A DNA stretch of 64,000 bases from Gammaproteobacteria bacterium (GTDB lineage: Bacteria > Pseudomonadota > Gammaproteobacteria > Pseudomonadales > Pseudohongiellaceae), in contig SHZK01000010.1 in the NCBI GenBank assembly GCA_009692305.1, positions 22,114 through 86,113 of the forward strand. The letters run 5' to 3'. Shown here piece after piece: positions 1 to 8,983 of this stretch. Position 1 is the first letter of the stretch, and each line of letters starts with the position of its first letter. Under the pieces are notes generated by a model that worked only from the letters and a program-made list of their open reading frames with translations, was not told where the DNA came from and ran no database searches. The translations under genes were made by a program, and so were the position numbers.

Positions 1-156
1 CCGGCCGCTGGCAACACCGAGATCACTCGCAAGATTACACTGACAGGCTCTTTGAACGACGAACAACGCGAGAGGCTGCTCCAGATTGCAAACGCTTGCC
101 CCATACACAAAGTGTTGAGTGGCGCCATACAGATCGAGAGCGCGCTCGCTGACTAG
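1..156 (+). CDS. OsmC family protein, C-terminal part
   Basis: Open from the first base to a TAG stop; 51 residues are visible and the N-terminus lies outside the window. The motif IANACPIHKVLSG near the end matches the C-terminal part of OsmC/Ohr-type peroxidase-like proteins, where a conserved Cys in a CP(V/I)H context is one of the redox-active thiols. The visible Cys in ACPIH would be that residue. OsmC proteins are cytoplasmic and reduce organic hydroperoxides or handle sulfur compounds. The gene is convergent with the cupin gene that follows. Family assignment rests only on this tail. Confidence 0.72.
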   Translation, partial: PAAGNTEITRKITLTGSLNDEQRERLLQIANACPIHKVLSGAIQIESALAD

Positions 157-169
157 CCGCAGAAATTCC

Positions 170-811
170 TTACTCTGTCTTCATCTTGAAATCAGCACCC
201 AGTGCAGGATTGATGTAGTCATCAGCCAGCACCCGGTCCGGATCCGGACGCACACTCAGGTAATCTACATGCACAGGCACTTCCAGCCAGCCATGGGGAG
301 TACCTGCCGGAATTATTATCATGTCGCCTTCTTTCACATGCTTAGCCACCCAGTCGCCCACAATCTGACCACTGCAGGACGGACCATTCAGCACCAGCGT
401 GACATTGCTGTCTGCTGCCGACTCGGTACCATTCATGATGGTGCCGCCAGTCACCAGAGTGCCTGAGCCGGAAGCGATAATGTACGCCTCGGTCTGATGA
501 TGATGCATGATGCCGCGTGCACCACTGTCGCGGTCAGTGCTGGTGACACCGCAGGGTCGTTCTGTCGCGGGCGCAGTTGCGGCGACGGCAGAACCGCGCT
601 CGACAGCACCGCGATGAATAATTCCCACCGAGAGATTCAACTTGCCAATATCGCGACTGATGAGCTGGCGATCTACACCCGGCAACTCATTCACCATCGA
701 CCACTGCTCTTCGGTTATATAGGTGGCATAGGTTTCGTCATCCTGTGCCAAGGCAGTGGCTGGCACCGCAATCGACATGGCCAGAATCAAGGATTTCATA
801 CGTGTATGCAT
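170..811 (-). CDS. Secreted cupin-domain protein
   Basis: 213 residues from the chosen ATG at 811, which has GGAG six bases upstream; an ATG at 823 would place that GGAG inside the coding region. The N-terminus MKSLILAMSIAVPATALAQ is a clear Sec signal peptide with an A-x-A-type cleavage site, so the protein is periplasmic. The second half contains cupin features: HHHQTEAYIIASGSGTLVTGG (metal-binding His cluster and Glu in cupin motif 1) and GDMIIIPAGTPHGW (motif 2 with the third His). Cupins of this type bind a metal ion; the substrate cannot be told. The gene stands alone, ahead of another small secreted protein on the same strand. Confidence 0.75.
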   Translation of the reverse strand: MHTRMKSLILAMSIAVPATALAQDDETYATYITEEQWSMVNELPGVDRQLISRDIGKLNLSVGIIHRGAVERGSAVAATAPATERPCGVTSTDRDSGARGIMHHHQTEAYIIASGSGTLVTGGTIMNGTESAADSNVTLVLNGPSCSGQIVGDWVAKHVKEGDMIIIPAGTPHGWLEVPVHVDYLSVRPDPDRVLADDYINPALGADFKMKTE

Positions 812-869
812 ATTGTGCTCCATATTTTTTAGTAGTTTTTTGATAGATACAGTCGACTGAACTCAATAT

Positions 870-1235
870 TTATTTCTTGGTACCCACGAACGTGCCAACG
901 TCTTGTCCCCCTGCTACCACTGCTCCCTTGATAGTACCGTCTGCAGCCAGCTCGCCGCGATAGGTTAAATCCGCACCCAGTGCCGGGCTGTTGAACGAGA
1001 ATTCGAATTTGTCACCTGCATAAGTGCCCGCGATTGGACCATTGGTCAGTTGCCCGGCATAAGTCCCGGCGAGTTTGCCATCTGCTTGCTGGGTCAGGCT
1101 GACATCGGCATTGCCACTGCCCGCGTCACCCAAGGCGACGGCAAAGGTCCAACTGCCGCTGACATCGGCGGCTGCGGTTTGTACGAAAATTACCAGAAGG
1201 AATAATGCGATTGCATGGCATATTGCTGTTTTCAT
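870..1235 (-). CDS. Small secreted hypothetical protein
   Basis: 121 residues, starting with ATG at 1235 behind GGAAG. A typical signal peptide (hydrophobic IALFLLVIFVQ core, cleavage after TAAA) is followed by a Gly/Ala/Thr-rich beta-type sequence with repeated GTYAG elements (LAGTYAGQ, IAGTYAGD). No Cys after the signal, so it is not a lipoprotein. It resembles short secreted proteins often annotated as hypothetical; alternating hydrophobic residues suggest a small beta-sandwich or barrel. No function can be assigned. It lies 46 bp upstream of the cupin gene's region on the same strand and may be cotranscribed with it. Confidence 0.7.
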   Translation of the reverse strand: MKTAICHAIALFLLVIFVQTAAADVSGSWTFAVALGDAGSGNADVSLTQQADGKLAGTYAGQLTNGPIAGTYAGDKFEFSFNSPALGADLTYRGELAADGTIKGAVVAGGQDVGTFVGTKK

Positions 1236-1291
1236 TTAAAGCTTCCTTAGAGTCTCACTCTGCGATATTAGGGTCACTACATTTTATTGTG

Positions 1292-1347
1292 CTACTAATT
1301 TCGTACTACCAATTTCGTACTACCAATATTCCATTACCAATTGCGAG
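1292..1347. repeat. 14-bp tandem repeat, about four degenerate units
   Basis: Units of the form CTACYAATTTCGTA start at 1292, 1306, 1320 and 1334; the first two differ at one base and the last two are more degenerate. The array lies between the DUF2237 gene and the start of the small secreted protein, in the probable promoter region of the latter. It may be slippage-derived or a set of regulator sites. Confidence 0.7.
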
Positions 1348-1373
1348 TCGAGTCCGGCGACTGCCTGAATAGC

Positions 1374-1745
1374 CTAACTCAGATCCACCGCAAACTTCTT
1401 CAACTTCTCAATATCAACAATTTCAAGTGCGCGCTTGTGGGTACGCATCAGATACACTTTGGGCGCCATGTTTTGCTCATACGCTTCCAGCCAGCGTGCC
1501 GCACACAAACACCAGGAATCACCCGGCTTCAATCCGGGGAAGCCAAAATCAGGCCTTGGTGTGGACAGGTCGTTGCCGCGGAAGCGTGAATACTGCAGAA
1601 ATTCTTCAGTTATCTTCACACATACTGTATGGGAACCAAAATCAGTATCGCTCGTGTTGCAACAACCGTCGCGGAAAAATCCGGTGACAGGGTTCTCACC
1701 ACAAGGCACCAGGATTTCGTCAAAAATATTCAGTGACTCGTCCAC
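1374..1745 (-). CDS. DUF2237 family protein
   Basis: 123 residues with a GTG start at 1745. The protein carries the features of the DUF2237 family almost throughout: PVTGFFRDGCCNT near residue 20, RGNDLSTPRPDFGFPGLKPG around 57-76 and WCLCAARWLEA around 78-88. Length matches the family (about 115-125 aa). The family is widespread in proteobacteria and has no established biochemical function; several conserved Cys suggest a metal- or redox-related role. It lies downstream of the acyl-CoA dehydrogenase pair on the same strand with a 115-bp gap, so cotranscription is possible but not shown. Confidence 0.9.
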   Translation of the reverse strand: MDESLNIFDEILVPCGENPVTGFFRDGCCNTSDTDFGSHTVCVKITEEFLQYSRFRGNDLSTPRPDFGFPGLKPGDSWCLCAARWLEAYEQNMAPKVYLMRTHKRALEIVDIEKLKKFAVDLS

Positions 1746-1860
1746 GTTATATCACTCGCTTGAATGTTGGTGTCGGCATTGACGCTCTTGCCGACAGACC
1801 CTGAATGACTGGACTGTAGCGCCGGACTGGCCAACAACTACCAGTTACGCAAGTCTTTAT

Positions 1861-3009
1861 CTAAAAACCTTGCAGCGTTGCATAGCGGTCACGGTGAAAT
1901 ACCGCATCTCCCAGAAACTGTTGCGCCACTCGAGCACGTTTGATATAAAATCCAATGTCGAACTCGTCTGTCATGCCGATACCGCCATGCATCTGGATCG
2001 CCTCGTTACTAACCAGCGTAAACACGTCCGAGACTTTCGCCTTGACGGCACTGGCGAGTTGCGCAATGTGTTTATTGGTCGCTTCCGGATCATCCAGTGC
2101 GCGCAATGCCGCCCGCACCAGTGACTTGCACAACTCCAGTTCACTGTACATGGCCGCCGCGCGGTGTTGCAATCCCTGAAACGAGCCGATCAATACGCCA
2201 AATTGTTCGCGCTGCTTTAAATAGTCCAGAGTGCGATCGAATGCTGCCTGCATGCTACCGAGCATTTCAGCGGCGAGACCGATACGAGCGATGTCCAGCA
2301 CCTTGTCGAATGCGGGGAAGGCGCAATCTACTGCTCCCAACAAGGCATCCGCAGGCACCTTCACATCTTTGAACTCTACATTGGCCGCATTGCGACTATC
2401 GACCATTCTGGTGCGCGTGATGTGCACCCCGGCCGCCTTCGCATCCACCAGCAACAGGCTGATACCGGCCGGGCTATCACCTGCAGCAGCAGTCCGCGCC
2501 ACCACAATGAGTTGGTCCGCGACATGGCCATCGACGACAAAGGTCTTGCTGCCATTAAGCAGGTAGTTGCTGCCAGAGCGCACAGCGGATGTGGATATTT
2601 TGGTCGGGGCATGGATGGGGTGTTCGTCCAATGCCAGTGCCAACAGCAAATCGCCACTGACGATCTTTGGCAATAGCGCCTGTTTCTGCGCCTCATTGCC
2701 AAGCAGGTTGATCGCAGTGGCACCGAGCAATACCGTTGCCACCAGCGGCGAACTGACGAGGTTGCGCCCGGTTTCTTTGAGTAATACCCCCAAACCGCCA
2801 TAGCCGAATTCAAATCCACCATAGGCCTCGGGTACCGTCATGCCGGCCCAACCCAATTGCACCATGTGTTGCCAGAGTGGACGATCGAAACCCGTGGCAT
2901 CCTTGCTATCGCGTAATTTTCGCAACTGACTGACTGGAGCATTCTCCAGACAAAAGCTTTTCGCCGAATCCTGCAATAACTGCTGATCTTCACTGAGTAC
3001 TAGTGACAT
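1861..3009 (-). CDS. Acyl-CoA dehydrogenase family protein (small partner)
   Basis: 382 residues with the full acyl-CoA dehydrogenase fold: helical N-terminal domain, middle beta domain, and C-terminal helical domain with IQMHGGIGMTDEFDIG around residue 340. It ends in a GDAVFHRDRY segment and lacks the usual catalytic-Glu motif YEGT, as is common in one member of paired FadE proteins that form alpha2beta2 heteromers in steroid or branched acyl-CoA degradation (family knowledge). It starts one base after the stop of the upstream acyl-CoA dehydrogenase gene, so the two are translationally coupled and probably form one enzyme. Flavoprotein, cytoplasmic; exact substrate unknown. Confidence 0.88.
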   Translation of the reverse strand: MSLVLSEDQQLLQDSAKSFCLENAPVSQLRKLRDSKDATGFDRPLWQHMVQLGWAGMTVPEAYGGFEFGYGGLGVLLKETGRNLVSSPLVATVLLGATAINLLGNEAQKQALLPKIVSGDLLLALALDEHPIHAPTKISTSAVRSGSNYLLNGSKTFVVDGHVADQLIVVARTAAAGDSPAGISLLLVDAKAAGVHITRTRMVDSRNAANVEFKDVKVPADALLGAVDCAFPAFDKVLDIARIGLAAEMLGSMQAAFDRTLDYLKQREQFGVLIGSFQGLQHRAAAMYSELELCKSLVRAALRALDDPEATNKHIAQLASAVKAKVSDVFTLVSNEAIQMHGGIGMTDEFDIGFYIKRARVAQQFLGDAVFHRDRYATLQGF

Positions 3010-3010
3010 C

Positions 3011-4252
3011 TCAAATACCTGTTTGTTTCTTGCCGACTGCCAACATGTCGGGCAGACCCAGCACGCGTTTGGCGATTACGTTTAATTGCACTTCAGCAGT
3101 GCCACCCTCGATAGAGTTGGCCTTGGAGCGCAACCATTCACGAGTGATCTGCAATTCCTCAGCGCTGAAACCAGCGCCTTCCCAACCCAAAGCCTGACTG
3201 CCGAGACTCTGCAGCATCAATTCATAGCGCCGCTTGTTCAACTCACAGCCGTAATTTTTCAACATGGAAGAAGTGGCATTTGGCCCCTGTCCCTGTTGCG
3301 ATTCCTCGACGGATCTTTGCGACGTATAGGCGAAAGACTCACTGTCGATCTTGAACTGGGCAATCTGGTCACGCAGCACAGGGTCGGATAATTTTACGGT
3401 GTCGCCGCGATAGTGCATGGCCGCCCCTTCGAGACTGGACACCACTGACGTGGTGCCGCCACGATCAGATTGGCCGCTGGCGAGTCCGAAGCTGGAGATC
3501 ATCGTGCGTTCATGCTGTAACAGGCGCTTCGCAATCGACCAGCCTTCATTGAGGCGACCGACCAGATTCTGTTTGGGTACTTTGACATCATCGAAAAAGG
3601 TTTCGCAGAACGGAGAGGAGCCGCTGATCAGCGCAATCGGTTTGGTCGACACCCCGGCACTCGCCATGTCGAACAGGATAAAACTGATGCCTGCATGTTT
3701 TGGCACATCGAAGTCAGTGCGCGCCAGACAGAAAATCCAGTCAGCCTGGTCCGCGTAAGACGTCCATACTTTGGAGCCGTTGATCACGTAATTGTCGCCG
3801 ATCAGTTCCGCCCTGGTAGCAAGGCTGGCGAGGTCTGAGCCTGACCCTGGCTCGGAATAGCCCTGACACCAGCGAATCTCTCCACGTACGATTTTGGGTA
3901 TATGTTCCATTTTCTGCGCGGGCGTGGCGTATTCCAGCAGTACCGGGCCCAACATGCTGATACCGAAACTGGTTAGTGCAGGTCGGGCATTAATGCGCGC
4001 GAGTTCCTGGCCCAGAATAATTGCTTGCTCCGTGGAGAGACCACCGCCACCGTATTCCTGAGGCCAAGTTGGACAGGTCCAGCCTTGCGCCGCCATACGA
4101 TCCAGCCATAGCCTGCTGTCCGGATTCTTGAAAGTGGCATTGCGCCCACCCCATACAATCTCGTCGGGCACCATGGGTGTGCGCATAGAGGCCGGACAAT
4201 TTTGTTCGAGCCAAGCCCGCGTCGTGTTCTGAAACTCTTGAAGGTGCTGCAA
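3011..4252 (-). CDS. Acyl-CoA dehydrogenase family protein (large partner)
   Basis: 413 residues. Recognisable blocks are WCQGYSEPGSGSDLASL (FAD/substrate region, near residue 133), VINGSKVWTSYADQADWIF (near 155) and the C-terminal IEGGTAEVQLNVIAKRVLG. These match the FadE-like subfamily of acyl-CoA dehydrogenases that pairs with a second, shorter subunit. It sits directly upstream of that partner (gap 1 bp) and 35 bp downstream of the alcohol dehydrogenase gene, inside a five-gene beta-oxidation operon. Expected role: alpha,beta-dehydrogenation of an acyl-CoA, electrons going to ETF. Substrate is not visible from sequence. Confidence 0.9.
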   Translation of the reverse strand: MQHLQEFQNTTRAWLEQNCPASMRTPMVPDEIVWGGRNATFKNPDSRLWLDRMAAQGWTCPTWPQEYGGGGLSTEQAIILGQELARINARPALTSFGISMLGPVLLEYATPAQKMEHIPKIVRGEIRWCQGYSEPGSGSDLASLATRAELIGDNYVINGSKVWTSYADQADWIFCLARTDFDVPKHAGISFILFDMASAGVSTKPIALISGSSPFCETFFDDVKVPKQNLVGRLNEGWSIAKRLLQHERTMISSFGLASGQSDRGGTTSVVSSLEGAAMHYRGDTVKLSDPVLRDQIAQFKIDSESFAYTSQRSVEESQQGQGPNATSSMLKNYGCELNKRRYELMLQSLGSQALGWEGAGFSAEELQITREWLRSKANSIEGGTAEVQLNVIAKRVLGLPDMLAVGKKQTGI

Positions 4253-4287
4253 TGCTTTACTCCGTCTCGGGTATTGGTGTGGTGAAT

Positions 4288-5334
4288 TTACACAAGCGTA
4301 TTCATCAAAACCTGACGCCCGCGTACCTTGCCGGCCTTCAGATCCAGCAGCGCCCTATGCGCCTCGGCCAACGGCCGCTCCTGAATCTCGATCGGCGCAA
4401 TCTTGCCGGCACGCACCAGCTCCATCAGTTCGTTCATGTCCTGCAGTGTTCCAACATAACTGCCCTCAATGATGCGCGCATTCATTGGCAGAAACGGGAT
4501 CGGCAGCGAGAGCGCACCGCCATACAAACCAACGATGATCAACATGCCACCCTTGCGCAGGCACCCCAGTCCAAAATTAACTGACGCTTCCGCGCCAACG
4601 AAATCGATCACGGCGTAGGCTCCGCCGGTGGCCTTGCGAATGGCTTTGGCGGCCTGCGGATCGGAAGAATTAAAAGTCTGACTCACGCCCAGCGCTTGCG
4701 CCGCCTGTAACTTGGCGTCGTCGATATCCACCACGATGGGGTTGATGTGCATGGCTGACAATGCGATCTGGATGGCCATCATGCCGACACCGCCGGCACC
4801 GATGATGACTACCGCATCCTCTGCCTGTAACTGACCGACCTTCTTTAGAGCACTGTAAGCGGTCAGACCAGAGCAGGCGTAAGTGGCGGCTAAACTGTCT
4901 GATACTTTCCCCTTATCGAACAAATACCGGCTGTGAGGCACGAGTACGTGATCGGCAAAACCACCCGACTCCACGATGCCGAGTGCCCGGCCCGGAGTAC
5001 ATAATTGTTCATCGCCGCGTTTGCATGCGGCACAGTCACCACAGCCAATCCATGGGAATACCACGCGACGGTCACCAATTTTTACACCGGTTGCACCGGG
5101 GCCGATGGCGATGACTTCTCCGAAGATCTCATGCCCCAACACCATGCCGGGACGGCCCACTTCTAACTGTTTGCCATGACCAAGGTTGAACACACCGTCG
5201 TGCATATGAATGTCGGAGTGGCAGACACCGCAGGCAACTGTCCGTAATAAAACTTCAGTGCCCTGTGGCGTCGGCGTTGGCAACTCAACCAATTTGAGTT
5301 CAGCTCCCGGCGTAGTGGTTTGATAAACCCGCAT
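4288..5334 (-). CDS. Zinc-dependent alcohol dehydrogenase
   Basis: 348 residues, medium-chain dehydrogenase/reductase family. Catalytic zinc ligands are in CGVCHSDIHMHDG (near residue 36) and GHEIFGEV; the structural-zinc loop CGDCAACKRGDEQLC is near residue 97-111; the NAD-binding Rossmann motif VVIIGAGGVGMMA is near 175. The ATG overlaps the stop of the upstream multifunctional enzyme gene by one base (TAATG), so translation is coupled. In this operon it probably oxidises an alcohol or hydroxyacyl intermediate. Which alcohol is used cannot be told. Confidence 0.9.
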   Translation of the reverse strand: MRVYQTTTPGAELKLVELPTPTPQGTEVLLRTVACGVCHSDIHMHDGVFNLGHGKQLEVGRPGMVLGHEIFGEVIAIGPGATGVKIGDRRVVFPWIGCGDCAACKRGDEQLCTPGRALGIVESGGFADHVLVPHSRYLFDKGKVSDSLAATYACSGLTAYSALKKVGQLQAEDAVVIIGAGGVGMMAIQIALSAMHINPIVVDIDDAKLQAAQALGVSQTFNSSDPQAAKAIRKATGGAYAVIDFVGAEASVNFGLGCLRKGGMLIIVGLYGGALSLPIPFLPMNARIIEGSYVGTLQDMNELMELVRAGKIAPIEIQERPLAEAHRALLDLKAGKVRGRQVLMNTLV

Positions 5335-7433
5335 TACTCAGCTCCCCACTGCGCGAAAGTCTTGCCTTCGCCCGCAAGTTTCTCCAGCAGTGCCGCCGGT
5401 TTCCAATATTGCTCACCGTAACGGCCGCGGAATTCATTGATTTTGTCATAGACTTTTTTAAGGCCGACCCGATCGGCATAGTGCATGGGTCCACCCTTGG
5501 CGGAGGGAAACGCGTAGCCATAGACATACACGACATCGATATCGCTCGGACGTTGCGCGATGCCCTCTTCCAGAATTTTGGCAGCCTCGTTGATTAGCGG
5601 ATACAAACAACGTTCCACTATTTCAACTTCGCTGACGTGCCGCTGCTCAATGCCGAGTTTCTTGGCTTCTTTCCGTATCAATTCTTCGACTTCAGGATCA
5701 GATACCCGCGCCCGCGTGGCAGAATCGTATTTGTAGAAACCGGAACCAGTCTTCTGTCCATGTCTGCCCATTTCCACGAGCGCTGTGCCAATACGAAAGA
5801 TTTTCGGATCATCCAGCAAATCTTTGCGTGCCTGGCGCGCCTTGTAGCCCACGTCCAGTCCGGCGAGGTCCCCCATTGCCAGCGGACCCATGGCCATGCC
5901 GAATTTTTCCAGTGTGGAATCGACCTGCTCGGGAGTACAACCATCGAGCAGTAACATCTGCGCCTCGCGGCCATAGCCACTCAGCATGCGATTGCCGATA
6001 AAGCCATAGCATACGCGTGATAACGCACAAACCTTGCCGATCTTCTTGCCGATTTGCATGGATGTGGCCAGCACGTCGTCAGCAGTCCTGGCGCCGCGCA
6101 CCACTTCCAGCAGTTTCATCACATTGGCTGGACTGAAGAAGTGCATGCCGACAACATCTTGGGGTCGTTTGGTGGCGGCTGCGATGGCATCCACATCCTG
6201 ATAAGAGGTGTTCGTCGCGAGGATCGCGCCCGGCTTGCAGGCCTTGTCGAGTTTTGCAAACACTTCCTTCTTCAATTCCAGGTTTTCAAACACGGCTTCA
6301 ATCACCAGATCGACATCGGCGATAGCATTATAGTCCGTCGTACCAGTAATTAGATCGAGTCGCTGTTGCATCTGGCTCGCGGGCAACTTGCCCTTCTGCA
6401 CCGTGATGGAATAATTTTTGTTGATAATCCCCAGACCGCGACTGAGTGCCTCGGCGTTGATCTCGACCATCACCACGGGGATGTCGACATTAGCGAAACA
6501 CATGGCGATGCCACCGCCCATGGTGCCGCCACCAATAATGGCGACTTTCTTGATCTCTCTGACTGGCGTGTCCTTCGGTAAATCCTTGATCTTCGTTGCC
6601 AGGCGTTCGGCGAAGAAAATATGGCGCATTGCCGCCGATTCCGGCGAGCTTACCAACTCCTTGAACAATTCCCGCTCGCGTTCCAGCCCCTTGTCCATGG
6701 GTAGGGAAACTGCCGCTTCAATACATGACACGATGCGGTCTGGTGCAATTTGGCCACGGGCACGCTGCGCCTGCTCCTTGCGCGCCTTTTCAAAAAAGCC
6801 CGGTTCAACTGCTGCCGGATCAATGGTGATATCACGAATGCGTTTAAGGGGAGCACCTGATTCTGCCAGATCCTTCGCATATTGAAGGGCGCCGGCGGCC
6901 ACATCGGTTCCTTCTAACACCTCATCTATGAGGCCCATCTGCTTGGCGTTCTTGGCTGCGATTGGATTGCCGCTGGTAATCATATCCAGCGCTGCCTTTA
7001 CCCCTGCCACGCGTGGCACACGCTGGGTGCCGCCGGCACCGGGCAATAATCCCAGCTTCACTTCCGGCAGACCAACCTGGGCGCTGGCTATCGCGCAGCG
7101 ATAATGGCAGGCAAGTGCGACTTCGAAACCACCACCGAGTGCGGTGCCATGAATTGCAGCAATTACCGGTTTCGTGGAGTTCTCAATAGCAGAGAGCACT
7201 TCGGGCAGGCCCGGCGCCACAGGTGGTTTCCCGAACTCGGTTATATCTGCGCCTGCGATGAACGTGCGCCCCGCACAAACAATCACGATCGCTTCTGAAG
7301 CGTCTTTCTGTGCCGTAGTAACTGCTTTGAGGATGCCTTCCCTGACAACCTGGGCGAGTGCATTAACCGGTGGATTATTTACAGTGACAACACCGATATT
7401 GCCCTGCAATGCATAAGTGACTACGTTCGACAT
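5334..7433 (-). CDS. Enoyl-CoA hydratase / 3-hydroxyacyl-CoA dehydrogenase
   Basis: 699 residues, a multifunctional beta-oxidation enzyme of FadJ/FadB or peroxisomal bifunctional type. The N-terminal crotonase domain shows AGADITEFG and ALGGGFEVALACHYRCA with the Glu/Gly pattern of hydratases. The NAD-binding 3-hydroxyacyl-CoA dehydrogenase domain begins near residue 293 with VAIIGGGTMGGGIAM; MHFFSPANVMKLLEVV holds the catalytic His; a C-terminal HCDH domain follows. Length is typical. It sits between the thiolase and alcohol dehydrogenase genes, and together they cover hydration, oxidation and thiolysis of acyl-CoAs. Cytoplasmic. Confidence 0.93.
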   Translation of the reverse strand: MSNVVTYALQGNIGVVTVNNPPVNALAQVVREGILKAVTTAQKDASEAIVIVCAGRTFIAGADITEFGKPPVAPGLPEVLSAIENSTKPVIAAIHGTALGGGFEVALACHYRCAIASAQVGLPEVKLGLLPGAGGTQRVPRVAGVKAALDMITSGNPIAAKNAKQMGLIDEVLEGTDVAAGALQYAKDLAESGAPLKRIRDITIDPAAVEPGFFEKARKEQAQRARGQIAPDRIVSCIEAAVSLPMDKGLERERELFKELVSSPESAAMRHIFFAERLATKIKDLPKDTPVREIKKVAIIGGGTMGGGIAMCFANVDIPVVMVEINAEALSRGLGIINKNYSITVQKGKLPASQMQQRLDLITGTTDYNAIADVDLVIEAVFENLELKKEVFAKLDKACKPGAILATNTSYQDVDAIAAATKRPQDVVGMHFFSPANVMKLLEVVRGARTADDVLATSMQIGKKIGKVCALSRVCYGFIGNRMLSGYGREAQMLLLDGCTPEQVDSTLEKFGMAMGPLAMGDLAGLDVGYKARQARKDLLDDPKIFRIGTALVEMGRHGQKTGSGFYKYDSATRARVSDPEVEELIRKEAKKLGIEQRHVSEVEIVERCLYPLINEAAKILEEGIAQRPSDIDVVYVYGYAFPSAKGGPMHYADRVGLKKVYDKINEFRGRYGEQYWKPAALLEKLAGEGKTFAQWGAE

Positions 7434-7517
7434 GTGGTTTCCTTTTACTGGGTTAAATCAGATTGATTGTTACGTGCGAGCTCTTGCGGCAGAGTTGTTG
7501 ATGATGAAGTAACTGGC

Positions 7518-8774
7518 CTAGTCCATGCGCTCTATGATGGCGGCGACGCCCTGGCCGATGCCGATGCAGAGGCTTATGGCGGCATATCTGCCACCGCTGC
7601 GCTCCAGTTGTCGCATGGTGGTGAGTGCGATACGTGCACCCGATGCGCCTAGCGGATGGCCTATGGCAATCGCGCCGCCATTTGGATTCACCCGGCTATC
7701 GCTGAAATCGACTTCCAGCATTTGCAGGCAACCCAACACCTGTACGGCGAAGGCTTCGTTAATTTCAATAATATCCATGTCGGAAAATTTGAGCCCGGCG
7801 CGGTGCAGGGCTTTGCGAATGGCGAAGACCGGGCCGAGACCCATGACGCGCGGCGCCACGCCGGCAACGGCACCGGCAATAATCCGTACGCGTGGTCGCA
7901 TGCCGTATTGCGCGCCAATAGCGCGGCTGCCAATGATCAATGCAGCAGCACCATCGTTGATACCCGAGGCATTGCCTGCGGTAACCACGCCACCGGCGAA
8001 CAATGGCTTAAGCCCTGCCAACGCCGCCAGGGTGGACTCCGGACGCGGGTGTTCATCTTCACTCACCACCAGCGGCGGCAGCTTGCGGCCCTGAGGCACC
8101 GCTACTGGTACGATTTCATCCTTGAAGAAACCGTCAGCTTTTGCAGCTGCGTACTTCGATTGGGAAGCAGCCGCGAACTTATCAGCAGCTTCGCGGGAAA
8201 TTTTCAGGTCGCTGGCAATGTTGTCTGCCGTTTGCGGCATCGTGTCATCACCGTGCGCTGCCGAAAAGGCAGGATTCATAAAGCGGGCACCAAGGGTGCT
8301 GTCCGCCAGTTCCTGGCCACGGTCAAAGGCAGAATGTGCTTTGGATAATATCAGTGGCGCGCGACTCATGGATTCAACGCCGCCGGCCAGAAATAACTCG
8401 CCTTCACCTGTCTTTACCCCGCGTGCGGCATCCAGCACGGCGGCCAGTCCTGAACCGCACAGTCGATTCACTGTCAGTCCGGCCACCTCGATTGGCATGC
8501 CGGCACGCAGTCCGGCGAAGCGGCCAACGTTGCGCGAATCTTCACCCGCCTGGTTGGTATTACCCATGATGATGTCTTCATACGCTTGCGGCGGAAACTG
8601 ATTGCGTTCAACCACGGTCTTGATGACAGCTGCGAGCAGATCATCGGGACGCACCGGCGCCAGCGCTCCGGCGTGACGACCGAAGGCGGAGCGACCACCG
8701 TCGTAAATATAGGCGTCTACCAATGCGCCGTTTGAATGGGGGTTTGCTGCAGATTTGGAACTGGAAACGGGCAT
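7518..8774 (-). CDS. Acetyl-CoA C-acyltransferase (thiolase)
   Basis: 418 residues from the ATG at 8774, chosen because upstream codons (to 8867) have no thiolase-like content and GAGAG lies shortly before. Thiolase signatures are all present: nucleophilic Cys in VNRLCGSGLAAV, NEAFAVQVLGCLQ, NPNGGAIAIGHPLGASGARI with the catalytic His, and the second Cys in SLCIGIGQG. It carries out the last step of beta-oxidation. It is the first gene of the minus-strand operon that continues with the hydratase/dehydrogenase 84 bp downstream. The true start could be a few codons later. Confidence 0.93.
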   Translation of the reverse strand: MPVSSSKSAANPHSNGALVDAYIYDGGRSAFGRHAGALAPVRPDDLLAAVIKTVVERNQFPPQAYEDIIMGNTNQAGEDSRNVGRFAGLRAGMPIEVAGLTVNRLCGSGLAAVLDAARGVKTGEGELFLAGGVESMSRAPLILSKAHSAFDRGQELADSTLGARFMNPAFSAAHGDDTMPQTADNIASDLKISREAADKFAAASQSKYAAAKADGFFKDEIVPVAVPQGRKLPPLVVSEDEHPRPESTLAALAGLKPLFAGGVVTAGNASGINDGAAALIIGSRAIGAQYGMRPRVRIIAGAVAGVAPRVMGLGPVFAIRKALHRAGLKFSDMDIIEINEAFAVQVLGCLQMLEVDFSDSRVNPNGGAIAIGHPLGASGARIALTTMRQLERSGGRYAAISLCIGIGQGVAAIIERMD

Positions 8775-8983
8775 GCGAAACTCTCTCTGTGCACGTGCAT
8801 GGGATGCACGCTTGGTGATTGGGGGATGGCCGCCGGGCAATTGCTGAAACTGCGCGAGGCTGGGCATAGTAGCATAGCCTCCCAGAACGGGGAATTCTCC
8901 TGCAAGCCACGGCTTACGGCCCTCACAGTCGCATAAAGCGGTACGTTATGATAGCTTGGCCGCTCGCTTTCGAGGGGCTCATC

